The notes under the pieces are model-generated. The model ran no database searches and was not told where the DNA came from. It saw only the letters and a list, made by a program, of their open reading frames with translations. This document shows positions 55,165-62,951 of a stretch of 64,000 bases of DNA, piece by piece. Position 1 is the first letter of the stretch. Each line of letters opens with the position of its first letter. The stretch is from contig DYJD01000011.1 of NCBI GenBank assembly GCA_020723325.1, positions 15,373 through 79,372 on the forward strand. The letters are read 5' to 3'. The translations under genes were made by a program, and so were the position numbers. The stretch is from Desulfosudis oleivorans (GTDB lineage Bacteria; Desulfobacterota; Desulfobacteria; Desulfobacterales; SURF-7).

Positions 55165-56202
55165 ATGGTTAAAGTCGGAATTATTGGTGCCACAGGATAT
55201 GCCGGCGCAGAGCTTGTCAGAATATTGTTGGACCATCCGGAAGTGGAGCTTACCACCATCACTTCGCGGCAATATGCCGGCGTCCCTTTTCCGGCGGTAT
55301 TTCCAGCCATGACCAATACAACCGAATTGATTTGCGAGTCTTATGACATGAATCGTTTCTGCGAGCAGGCGGATATCGCCTTTACAGCCCTGCCGCATAA
55401 ATTACCAATGGCCTTTGTGCCCGAGCTGCTGGCGCGGGGGAAAAGGGTGATCGATCTGTCGGCTGATTTCCGCTTTCGTGATGTATCCATTTATGAAACC
55501 CATTATCAGGCCCACTCTGCCGGAGATTTATGTAAAAAAGCAGTTTACGGCCTTTCTGAGATATACGCTGAAGAAATTAAAAATGCGGTATTGATCGGTA
55601 ATCCCGGTTGCTATCCCACCAGTGCATTGCTTCCGCTGCTGCCCTTGTTGAGAAAGGGCCTGATCGATCCCCGGACAATCATCATTGATTCCAAGTCCGG
55701 CGTGAGCGGAGCCGGCCGATCGCCTTCCCTGGCCACGCATTTTTGTGAAGTGAACGAGGCTTTCAAGGCCTATAAGATCGCTTCCCACCGCCATACTCCT
55801 GAAATCGAGTCCCAGCTCAGCCATGCAGCCGGCAATCCGGTTAAAATCAGTTTTGTGCCCCATCTGGTGCCCTTGAATCGTGGGATGCTGACAACCATTT
55901 ACGCCTCGCTTCAAACAGAAACCCCGGAAAAAGAAATCCGAAATTATTTATATGATTTCTATAAAGGCCGCAGGTTCATTCGTATCTATTCAGAGGACAA
56001 TTTCCCCAACGTCGCCGCTGTGCGTGGAACAAACTATTGTGATATCGGCCTGAAACTGGAGACTGCCACCAATCGCCTGATTATGGTCTCAGCCATAGAT
56101 AATCTTGTCAAAGGCGCGGCCGGCCAGGCTGTGCAGAATATGAATCTCATGCTGGGGTTGAACGAAACCATAGGGCTTGATCATGCCCCGTTCCCGGTTT
56201 GA
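55165..56202 (+). CDS. argC: N-acetyl-gamma-glutamyl-phosphate reductase
   Basis: A 345-residue enzyme of arginine synthesis. GATGYAGAELVRILL (NADP loop), the catalytic Cys in GNPGCYPTSALLPLLPL (about residue 151) and VPHLVPLNRGMLTTIYA are typical of the long type-1 ArgC. ATG 55165 follows GGAG; the earlier frame overlaps uspA. No other arg gene is adjacent. The next ORF begins 44 bp after its stop. Confidence 0.95.
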   Translation: MVKVGIIGATGYAGAELVRILLDHPEVELTTITSRQYAGVPFPAVFPAMTNTTELICESYDMNRFCEQADIAFTALPHKLPMAFVPELLARGKRVIDLSADFRFRDVSIYETHYQAHSAGDLCKKAVYGLSEIYAEEIKNAVLIGNPGCYPTSALLPLLPLLRKGLIDPRTIIIDSKSGVSGAGRSPSLATHFCEVNEAFKAYKIASHRHTPEIESQLSHAAGNPVKISFVPHLVPLNRGMLTTIYASLQTETPEKEIRNYLYDFYKGRRFIRIYSEDNFPNVAAVRGTNYCDIGLKLETATNRLIMVSAIDNLVKGAAGQAVQNMNLMLGLNETIGLDHAPFPV

Positions 56203-56245
56203 CCTCATCATCGTCTGTGAAAGGTACGGTTTTCTGGAGCATGAT

Positions 56246-56686
56246 ATGAAGATTGAACAACTCACCATTTTTATCGAGAACAAGGCCGGAAGACTGGCCA
56301 CCATTGCAGAAGCCCTGGGGGATATCCAGGTGAACATCCGGGCCATGTCCTTGGCAGATACACCCAATTTCGGGATTTTGCGGCTCATTGTCAGTGATAT
56401 TGAGAAAGCCAAGCAAAGGCTCAAGGAACGTGGATTCACCGTGCGTACAACCGAAGTGCTTGCCGTAAAAATACCCGACCAGCCCGGGGAGTTGGGACGA
56501 TTGTTGCGGACCATGGAAGCAGCCGACTTGAATGTTGAATATATTTACGGTCTCAGTCAAAGCAATAAGGATTATGCCATCTTGATATTGCGTTGTGAAA
56601 ACCTGGAAAAGGGGATTGCAACCTTGACATCCCACGGCCTTGAGTTGCTTGACTCAAATTCCTTTCGAAACCTGGTTGAAAAATAA
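56246..56686 (+). CDS. Tandem ACT-domain protein
   Basis: A 146-residue protein of two ACT modules: IEQLTIFIENKAGRLATIAEAL (residues 3-24) and AVKIPDQPGELGRLLRTMEA (about 75-94). ACT pairs bind amino acids. Stand-alone copies often accompany acyl- or aryl-CoA ligases, but no target can be named here. ATG 56246 follows GGAG; a longer frame overlaps argC and is unlikely. Confidence 0.85.
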   Translation: MKIEQLTIFIENKAGRLATIAEALGDIQVNIRAMSLADTPNFGILRLIVSDIEKAKQRLKERGFTVRTTEVLAVKIPDQPGELGRLLRTMEAADLNVEYIYGLSQSNKDYAILILRCENLEKGIATLTSHGLELLDSNSFRNLVEK

Positions 56687-56823
56687 TCGGTATTGACATT
56701 CATTTTGTAGTTGATAAAAAAGATATTTTCTTAAGCAAATTCCTGCGTACCGAAACCAGAATACCGGCAATGAACTGGATATGGCTGAATAATAAACCAA
56801 TACGTTTTGAAAGGAGATGAAGC

Positions 56824-57729
56824 ATGACTGCAAAACTGATAAAAGGAACGGAAATACGGGAACAGATCCTGGAAGAGATCACCGCCGAAGTCGCGGAGAT
56901 CAAGGCCAAATATGGAAAGGTGCCCGGGCTTGTGACGATTTTGGTCGGAGAAAATCCGGCTTCGATCTCTTATGTTACCTTGAAAATTCAAACCGCCCAT
57001 CGTGTCGGCTTTAAAGAGGTCCAGGATTCACAACCGGTTACTATTTCAGAGGCAGACCTCCTGGCCTTGATCGACAAATACAACAAGGATGATTCCATCA
57101 ACGGTATTTTGGTTCAGTTGCCGCTTCCAAAACATATTGATGAAAAAAAAGTGTTGAATGCCATTGATCCGGATAAGGATGTGGACGGCTTTCATCCGGT
57201 GAATGTGGGCCGGCTGATGATCGGCGGTGATGAAGTCAAATTTCCCCCTTGCACGCCGGCCGGTATTCAGGAAATGATCATTCGCGCCGGAGTGGAAACC
57301 AAGGGTGCTGAGGTCGTGGTGGTAGGCCGTTCCAACATCGTCGGCAAACCCATTGCCAACATGATGATTCAAAAAGGCAAAGGCGCCAATTCCACGGTTA
57401 CCATCGTACATACCGGAACAAAAGATCTGGCCGGACATTGCAAACGGGCCGACATCCTCATCGTGGCCGCCGGCGTGCCCGATCTTGTAAAACCGGAATG
57501 GATCAAACCAGGCGCCTGCGTAATTGACGTGGGTGTGAACCGGGTGGGTGAAAAAGTCAACGAGGCCGGCAAAAAAGTGGCGATTCTCAAGGGTGACGTT
57601 GATTTTAATGCCGCCAAGGAAATTGCCGGCTGGATTACACCGGTTCCCGGAGGAGTGGGTCCCATGACGATTACCATGCTGATGCTGAATACCCTCAAAT
57701 CACTTAAATTCAAGCTTGGAAAAAAATAA
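56824..57729 (+). CDS. folD: Methylenetetrahydrofolate dehydrogenase/cyclohydrolase
   Basis: A 301-residue bifunctional enzyme of one-carbon metabolism. SYVTLKIQTAHRVG carries the catalytic Lys, QLPLPKHI and DVDGFHPVNVGRL the folate site, and VVVGRSNIVGKPIANMM the NADP loop. The end, TPVPGGVGPMTITMLM, is diagnostic. In an anaerobe it may serve either biosynthesis or the Wood-Ljungdahl methyl branch. GAAAGGAG ribosome site. Confidence 0.96.
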   Translation: MTAKLIKGTEIREQILEEITAEVAEIKAKYGKVPGLVTILVGENPASISYVTLKIQTAHRVGFKEVQDSQPVTISEADLLALIDKYNKDDSINGILVQLPLPKHIDEKKVLNAIDPDKDVDGFHPVNVGRLMIGGDEVKFPPCTPAGIQEMIIRAGVETKGAEVVVVGRSNIVGKPIANMMIQKGKGANSTVTIVHTGTKDLAGHCKRADILIVAAGVPDLVKPEWIKPGACVIDVGVNRVGEKVNEAGKKVAILKGDVDFNAAKEIAGWITPVPGGVGPMTITMLMLNTLKSLKFKLGKK

Positions 57730-57761
57730 TTCGCGCTGTTTCCGGAATTTTTTTTTGTTAC

Positions 57762-57795
57762 AAAGGGGGAGGGGCCTGGCTCCTCCCTTTTTTTT
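57762..57795 (+). terminator. Rho-independent terminator after folD
   Basis: G-rich stem (GGGAGG with CCTCCC, flanked by AAA/TTT) around GGCCTGGCT, followed by eight T. A two-base bulge is needed on the 5' arm. It ends folD before the NifU-like gene. Confidence 0.85.
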
Positions 57796-57873
57796 GAGAA
57801 GCTTTTTATTATAATATTTAAAAATAGTCAGGAGTATGGAAAAATCCGGTATCAAGTCGGGAGGAATTAGTAA

Positions 57874-58317
57874 ATGAGTGAATCAAAAAGCCTAGATAGT
57901 GAAACGCTTGATTTTTGGCAGGATCATTCCCCGCGCTACCTGGAAATGGCTATACGTTCGGATCGACATGAACGCATTGAAAACCCGGACGGCTATGGCA
58001 AGAAGAGCAGGGGCTGTGGCGATACCTTGGAAATATTCCTGATGATCCGGAACAAGCGCATCCAATCGGTTTCCTTTGCCCTTAGCGGCTGCATCCACAC
58101 CAACGCCTGCGCCAATACATTGGTTCAACTCACGGAAGACCGGGCCATTGCCGAGGTGATTGAGATCAAACCCCAGGCCATCATCGATTTTCTCCAAACC
58201 CTGCCGCCCCACGAACATCATTGCGCGGAGCTGGCTGTGGCCGCCTTTCATCTGGCTTTAACGGATTTTTTTGAAAATCAAAAAGCCCCCTGGAAAAAAG
58301 CCTATAAAAAGCGCTGA
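57874..58317 (+). CDS. NifU/IscU-like Fe-S scaffold protein
   Basis: A 147-residue protein with an IscU-like core. SRGCGDTLEIFLMI gives Cys48 and Asp50, ALSGCIHTNACANTL Cys73, and HHCAELAVAAFHLAL Cys117. The spacing is that of IscU/NifU N-domains, with the Asp and the His beside Cys117 also kept. The N-terminus has an extra 40 residues with no cysteine. Anaerobes often hold such variants of uncertain clients. No IscS gene is adjacent. Next gene begins 16 bp after. Confidence 0.85.
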   Translation: MSESKSLDSETLDFWQDHSPRYLEMAIRSDRHERIENPDGYGKKSRGCGDTLEIFLMIRNKRIQSVSFALSGCIHTNACANTLVQLTEDRAIAEVIEIKPQAIIDFLQTLPPHEHHCAELAVAAFHLALTDFFENQKAPWKKAYKKR

Positions 58318-58333
58318 TGGGGGTCAATGCCTA

Positions 58334-59188
58334 ATGCAAGCAAAAACCCGCAGTCTGATCCAGATTAACATTGCCGTTCTGCTCTTTGGGCTGGCCGGTC
58401 TATTCGGCAAATTGTCAACCCTGCCGGCCATCGGGTTGGTAGGGGGCCGCACGCTTTTCGCAGCCCTGGCTCTGGTGCTGGTCCTGATCTGGAAAAGGGA
58501 GACCTTTGTATTCAAGACCTGGCGGGAATATTATTGCTTTTTCCTATTGGGAGCACTCCTGGCCGTGCATTGGACTACCTTCTTTTATTCCATCCAGTGC
58601 TCCTCGGTGGCCATCGGACTTTTGACCTATGCGACTTTTCCGGTTTTCGTGACTTTCCTGGAACCGGTTCTATTCCGGGAGAGCCTGAAAAAGAGCGATC
58701 TCCTCATCGCCCTGGCAGTGTTCGGCGGCTTGGTTTTGATCATCCCGGAATATCGGCTTTCCAATCATATCACCCTGGGGGTCCTTTGGGGAACCCTCTC
58801 CGGATTGACTTTTGCGCTTTTATCGGTCTTGAACCGCAAATACGTCCGGCAATATTCAGCCCTCACCATTGCTTTTTATCAAAACACATTCGCCTGCATT
58901 TGCCTTTGGCCCGTTATCTTCTCTATACATATATCCTTTCCATTCCATGAGTTGTTGAATCTGCTGATTCTGGGCATTTTATGCACAGCCTTGTCCCATA
59001 CCCTTTTTATCCAGAGCATGATCCGGCTCAAAGCCCAATTGGCCAGTGTCATCGCCGGCCTGGAACCGGTTTACGGCATGGTCCTGGCCGCCCTTTTACT
59101 GGGAGAATATCCCAATTTGCGCACGTTGGCAGGGGGCAGTGTGATTTTAACAACTGTTATTTATGCCTCCGTAAAGATGCCGCGCTGA
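58334..59188 (+). CDS. EamA/DMT-family transporter
   Basis: A 284-residue membrane protein of ten predicted helices in two EamA repeats. INIAVLLFGLAGLFGKL opens the first half and GVLWGTLSGLTFALLSVLNRKYV the second; ALSHTLFIQSMIRLKAQLASV and LEPVYGMVLAALLLGEYP are the usual end. Such proteins export amino acids or metabolites; the substrate is not evident. ATG 58334 is preferred; an upstream frame overlaps the NifU-like gene. Confidence 0.88.
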   Translation: MQAKTRSLIQINIAVLLFGLAGLFGKLSTLPAIGLVGGRTLFAALALVLVLIWKRETFVFKTWREYYCFFLLGALLAVHWTTFFYSIQCSSVAIGLLTYATFPVFVTFLEPVLFRESLKKSDLLIALAVFGGLVLIIPEYRLSNHITLGVLWGTLSGLTFALLSVLNRKYVRQYSALTIAFYQNTFACICLWPVIFSIHISFPFHELLNLLILGILCTALSHTLFIQSMIRLKAQLASVIAGLEPVYGMVLAALLLGEYPNLRTLAGGSVILTTVIYASVKMPR

Positions 59189-59356
59189 GTTGCGGCGTAA
59201 ATTAGCTAAATAATATTTTGACCATACGAGTATTTTGGTATGGATTTTAAAGGCATAAATAGGAAAACCTTCTAACTTTCTCCTTTTCTTTTGGGGAAAG
59301 GCTTGGGGAAAGTCGAAGGCTTTTAAAGGTAAAAAATTGAAATTTTTAATAAAAAT

Positions 59357-59709
59357 GGTGGAGGCGGCGGGAGTTGAACCCGCGTCCGAAGACATTCCAC
59401 ACTGGCATCTACATGCTTATCCTGAAATCTGAAATTCGCCGGTTCAAGTCTCCATCAGGCAGGATGCTTGAACGGCTAGCCTATGGGAATCTCATCAACC
59501 TTGAAACAGGCATTCGAGGTTGACCAGCCTGCGGAGTCGACGTTCCATCCGGATCTGCAGGCATGACCCGGGAGAACGTTGGCCAGCTTACGCGGCCAAG
59601 GCGTAGTTATAATCGTCTGCGATTATGTTTAATTCCGCCCTTTTACGAGTTGACGGAACTCGGCATGCAACCAGAGCTTCTTTATCCCCGTCGAAGCCGT
59701 TTCGCCCCC
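59357..59709 (-). ncRNA. ssrA: tmRNA
   Basis: 353 nt on the minus strand. The 5' end GGGGGCGAAACGGCTTCGAC pairs with the 3' end CGCCTCCACCA as an Ala-tRNA-like acceptor with G·U at the third pair. GGTTCAACTCCCG is the T-arm. The resume codon is GCA at 59618-59620 after TAATC. The tag frame (59588-59620) reads ADDYNYALAA and stops with TAA. This tag form is common in Deltaproteobacteria. smpB lies just upstream on the same strand. The genome copy encodes CCA. Confidence 0.97.
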
Positions 59710-59775
59710 ATGTGGAATTACCGATATTTACAAAGAACCGGTGCGGGCCGGTAAGAAGTCCGCACTTATGTTTAA

Positions 59776-59804
59776 AGGCTAAGCGTTTCCGTTTTGTTTG
59801 TCAA
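59776..59804 (-). promoter_or_regulatory. Promoter and precursor hairpin of ssrA
   Basis: Minus-strand TTGACA (59799-59804), 17-bp spacer, weak -10 TAGCCT (59776-59781). Between it and the mature tmRNA 5' end is a hairpin GTGCGG/CCGCAC (59741-59765), which would form the 5' leader removed by RNase P. Confidence 0.5.
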
Positions 59805-59873
59805 GCAGGATCGCAAAGGCGCCGGGTTTTTTCCATGGATTTCCACAAATGCCGGGTCTGTTTCTGATCCGCT

Positions 59874-60341
59874 TCAGCGACTGTAGTGTTTTTTGCGGTC
59901 CCGGTCCAGATCGCGTTTGGCATCGCGCTGTTTGATGGTTTCGCGTTTGTCAAATTTTTTTTTGCCCCGGGCCAGGGCGATGACCAATTTGGCTTTGCCG
60001 CCTTTGAAATACACCTTCATGGGGATGAGGGAAAAGCCTTTTTCATTGATCTTGCCGTACAGGCGCTTGATTTCCTGCTTATGGAGCAACAGTTTGCGCG
60101 GCCGCTCAGGCTCATGGTTGTCGTAATAGGCAAAGGGATAGGGGCTGATGTTCATCTGGTATACAAAAACCTCGCCGTTCTTGATCCGGGCATAGGCATC
60201 TTTCAGATTGATGCGGCCGTCCCGCATGGATTTGACCTCAGTACCCTTGAGCACCATGCCGGCTTCAAATTCATCGTCGATAAAATAGTCATGGCCGGCT
60301 TTTTTGTTGACGGCCACAATTTTGATATGTTTCTTATCCAA
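59874..60341 (-). CDS. smpB: tmRNA-binding protein SmpB
   Basis: A 155-residue partner of tmRNA in ribosome rescue. AVNKKAGHDYFIDDEFEAG (OB-fold start), LKGTEVKSMRDGRINLKDAY and the basic C-terminal tail KKFDKRETIKQRDAKRDLD, which inserts in the mRNA channel, are all present. Directly upstream of ssrA. Confidence 0.97.
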   Translation of the reverse strand: MDKKHIKIVAVNKKAGHDYFIDDEFEAGMVLKGTEVKSMRDGRINLKDAYARIKNGEVFVYQMNISPYPFAYYDNHEPERPRKLLLHKQEIKRLYGKINEKGFSLIPMKVYFKGGKAKLVIALARGKKKFDKRETIKQRDAKRDLDRDRKKHYSR

Positions 60342-60414
60342 CTTGCCTTATTCTCCGATCATTTTTCAGGGGAGCACCCATAGCGGAACCAGAGCAACCC
60401 AGGTCCTTTAATTT

Positions 60415-62181
60415 TTATCCTTGCCGGAACCCGGCCTCCGGCACGATATCACTATAATTTTTCTTCAGCAAGGCCAGAATATCTTTAATATTGGTCAGTT
60501 TCAACACATCTTTGATGAGTTGCCGGGAAATGCCCATGTCGAGTTGTTTCAACACATTTTTCAGTCTTGGAATGGACTGGGGAGTCATGCTGAGGCCTTC
60601 CAAACCGAATCCCAGCAATATGGGCAGATATAACGGATCACCGGCCATTTCACCGCACATGAAAACCTTGACCCCTTTAGCCTGCCCCACTTCCACCACA
60701 TGGTTGATCATGCGCAGAACCGCCGGATGCAGCGGATGATAAAGGTAGGCCACGTCTTTGTTGCCCCGATCAATGGCCAGGGAATATTGCACCAGATCAT
60801 TGGTGCCGATGCTGAAGAAATCCACTAATTCAGCCAGGGCGTCGGCAATGATCACCGCCGAAGGCACCTCGATCATGATACCCACTTGAATATCGTTTTT
60901 ATAGGGGATATTTTCCCGTGCGAGGGATTCCGCCGCTTCCCGCAGCAGCCTTTTGGCTTCCTTCACCTCATCGCAATTGGAAATCATGGGGAACATGATC
61001 CGCACATTGCCGAAGGCCGCGGCCCGCAGGATCGCCCGCAACTGGGTCTTGAATACATCCGGCCGTTTCAGACAAAAGCGAATGGCCCGCAGGCCCAGTG
61101 CCGGATTGGCTTCATTGGTATCTGGGGAAACCACTTTGTCGCCGTTGATATCCAAGGTGCGGATCACCACCGGCGAGGGCGCCACGGCCGCCACCACCAT
61201 GCGGTATTGTTCGAACAATTCATTTTCATCCGGAAAAGCTTTGCGACGCAAATATAAAAATTCCGTGCGAAACAGGCCGATGCCTTCACCGCCCAGATCG
61301 ATGACGGAGGCAACCTCTTCCGGGGACTCAATATTGCCCATGATCTGCAAGCGGAAACCATCGGCGGTTCTGGCCGGTACTCGGCTTTCCCGGGTGATGG
61401 CTTGCTGATATTCCGCATATTGGCGTTTGAGGCTCTCATATTCGATAATGGTCTGATCGGTTGGATGAATAATGACAATGCCGGCCTCACCGTCCAGAAT
61501 GACGATATCGTCGTTTTTCACAAGACTGGTGATATCCCCCAAACCCAAAACACAGGGAATGCCCAGGGTGCGGGCGATGATGCCAGTGTGGGAGGCCTTG
61601 CCGCCACGATCGGTTATAAAGCCCTTGACGCGGTCCAGTCGGATCTGGGCCGTGTCGGCCGGTGAAAGATCCCGGGCCACCAGAATCACCCGTTTATCGA
61701 TGCCGGCGATATACACATCATCCCCCCCCACCAAATGGCGCAGGATGCTGTCGGCCACATGCTCAATATCAAAGGCGCGGCTCCGCAAATATGGATCAGC
61801 GATGGAGTTAAACATGGTCTTGACATCCGTTTCCACTTTTTTAAGGGCCCATTCGGCATTGACCTTTTCTTTTTCAATGGTCTCAATGATGCGGACATAG
61901 AGCATCTTATCCTGATACAAGGCCATGTGGGTTTCCAGGATGTTCATGTGCTTGCGCAAATCTTCCGGGGTGGCGGCAATGATGTCTTCCAGCTCATCCT
62001 TGGCTTTTTTCACCGCCATCTTGAAGCGATTGATTTCGGATTTGAGGTTTTGCTTTTGGATTTCATATTTTTCGACAACGTTGACCCCTTCCCGGTCAAC
62101 TATATAGGCTTTGCCGATGCTGATACCCGGTGATCCGCCGATTCCGTTGAGACGGATTTCGCCGGTATCCATATCTGTCAT
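60415..62181 (-). CDS. ptsI: PTS enzyme I
   Basis: A 588-residue phosphoenolpyruvate-protein phosphotransferase. The phosphorylated His is in GGKASHTGIIARTLGIPCV (about residue 190). SIGTNDLVQYSLAIDRGN and FMCGEMAGDPLYLP with the catalytic Cys complete the PEP site. ATG 62181, 9 nt after GGAG, fits the family length; ATGs at 62202 and further upstream would overlap ptsH. No EII sugar permease is in the window, so the pair may act in regulation or with distant EIIs (inference). Confidence 0.95.
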   Translation of the reverse strand: MTDMDTGEIRLNGIGGSPGISIGKAYIVDREGVNVVEKYEIQKQNLKSEINRFKMAVKKAKDELEDIIAATPEDLRKHMNILETHMALYQDKMLYVRIIETIEKEKVNAEWALKKVETDVKTMFNSIADPYLRSRAFDIEHVADSILRHLVGGDDVYIAGIDKRVILVARDLSPADTAQIRLDRVKGFITDRGGKASHTGIIARTLGIPCVLGLGDITSLVKNDDIVILDGEAGIVIIHPTDQTIIEYESLKRQYAEYQQAITRESRVPARTADGFRLQIMGNIESPEEVASVIDLGGEGIGLFRTEFLYLRRKAFPDENELFEQYRMVVAAVAPSPVVIRTLDINGDKVVSPDTNEANPALGLRAIRFCLKRPDVFKTQLRAILRAAAFGNVRIMFPMISNCDEVKEAKRLLREAAESLARENIPYKNDIQVGIMIEVPSAVIIADALAELVDFFSIGTNDLVQYSLAIDRGNKDVAYLYHPLHPAVLRMINHVVEVGQAKGVKVFMCGEMAGDPLYLPILLGFGLEGLSMTPQSIPRLKNVLKQLDMGISRQLIKDVLKLTNIKDILALLKKNYSDIVPEAGFRQG

Positions 62182-62185
62182 GATA

Positions 62186-62467
62186 TTATTCTCCGAATCC
62201 ATTTTCAAACAGTGCCACAATCCTTTCCATTACGGGTAGATCCGCCGGATCATCAATTTGGAGTGAAAGTCTGGTGTTTTTAAAGGCCGCAAGCGTCAGC
62301 AGATCAATGATGCTTCCGGCATCGACCTTTTCTCCGTCTTTAATCAGCCATACCTTTTTTTTTGCAGTTCTTGCGATTTCCGCTATGCGTGCAGCCGGTC
62401 TGGCATGGAGGCCCAACTCGTTTTGGATGATGATCTGCTTTGACAGCGCTTTATGCAAAATACCCAT
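62186..62467 (-). CDS. ptsH: PTS phosphocarrier protein HPr
   Basis: A 93-residue HPr. The phosphorylated His is in NELGLHARPAARIAEIA (about residue 21). GEKVDAGSIIDLLTLAAF corresponds to the regulatory Ser region. The gene stops 4 bp before the chosen ptsI start. No HPr kinase gene is seen here. Confidence 0.95.
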   Translation of the reverse strand: MGILHKALSKQIIIQNELGLHARPAARIAEIARTAKKKVWLIKDGEKVDAGSIIDLLTLAAFKNTRLSLQIDDPADLPVMERIVALFENGFGE

Positions 62468-62511
62468 CGATATAAAATCCCTGGTCCCAACAATATGTGA
62501 TCAGGGGTATA

Positions 62512-62540
62512 ATTAAATCCCAACAAGGTGAAAAATCCAA
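62512..62540 (-). promoter_or_regulatory. Candidate promoter of ptsHI
   Basis: Minus-strand TTGGAT (62535-62540), 17-bp spacer, TTTAAT (62512-62517), five of six -10 matches. Leader of about 38 nt. Confidence 0.5.
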
Positions 62541-62657
62541 ACAAAACCAAGCTTTTTTACCATGCCCGCCCGGAATAGTCAAACGCTATTCATTGCGGGA
62601 TGTGGGTAGAAAAACGTGTTGACATTCCATCGTGGACTAACCTATGTCGTGAACATA

Positions 62658-62898
62658 CGAAAAAGTTGCGAGATCCGAGATACGGGATTCAAAATCCGGG
62701 TTGCGGACCATGATCATTATTTCGTCTGGTCAGGAAAATCAGTCTTGATCATCGTTCCGGCCGGCATCGCATTGTGGGAGCGGCTTCCAGCCTCGATACG
62801 GGCGAAGCGATGATCAAGGCCTCTTGTCCTGTGTTCATTTACCCGTATCCCGTATCCCATATACCATATCCTATATCTCGTATCTCGCAGCATTTTCG
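62658..62898. repeat. REP/MITE-like structured intergenic element
   Basis: A 241-bp element with 31-bp terminal inverted repeats (62658-62688 and 62868-62898), 26 of 31 identical. The right arm belongs to a tract of 7-bp repeats: CCCGTAT CCCGTAT, then variants to CTCGCAG (62842-62890). Nested inside are a perfect 11-bp inverted pair CTTGATCATCG (62744-62754) / CGATGATCAAG (62808-62818) and a REP-like core GTGGGAGCGGCTTCCAGCC (62774-62792). No transposase is present. It may be a non-autonomous mobile repeat. It separates ptsH from the lipoprotein gene. Confidence 0.75.
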
Positions 62899-62951
62899 AC
62901 AAGGGGCTGTTTTATAGATCAACCATGTAAATGCAACATCAAGGAGGAGAA

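Noticed and set aside
59357-59400. tRNA-Ser-like 3' end
   Set aside because: The T-arm and acceptor belong to tmRNA; the opposite half of the acceptor lies 350 nt away and the tag frame ADDYNYALAA is present.
62616-62813. 65-residue plus frame upstream of the lipoprotein gene
   Set aside because: It lies within the structured repeat element, and its sequence is explained by inverted repeats rather than coding selection.
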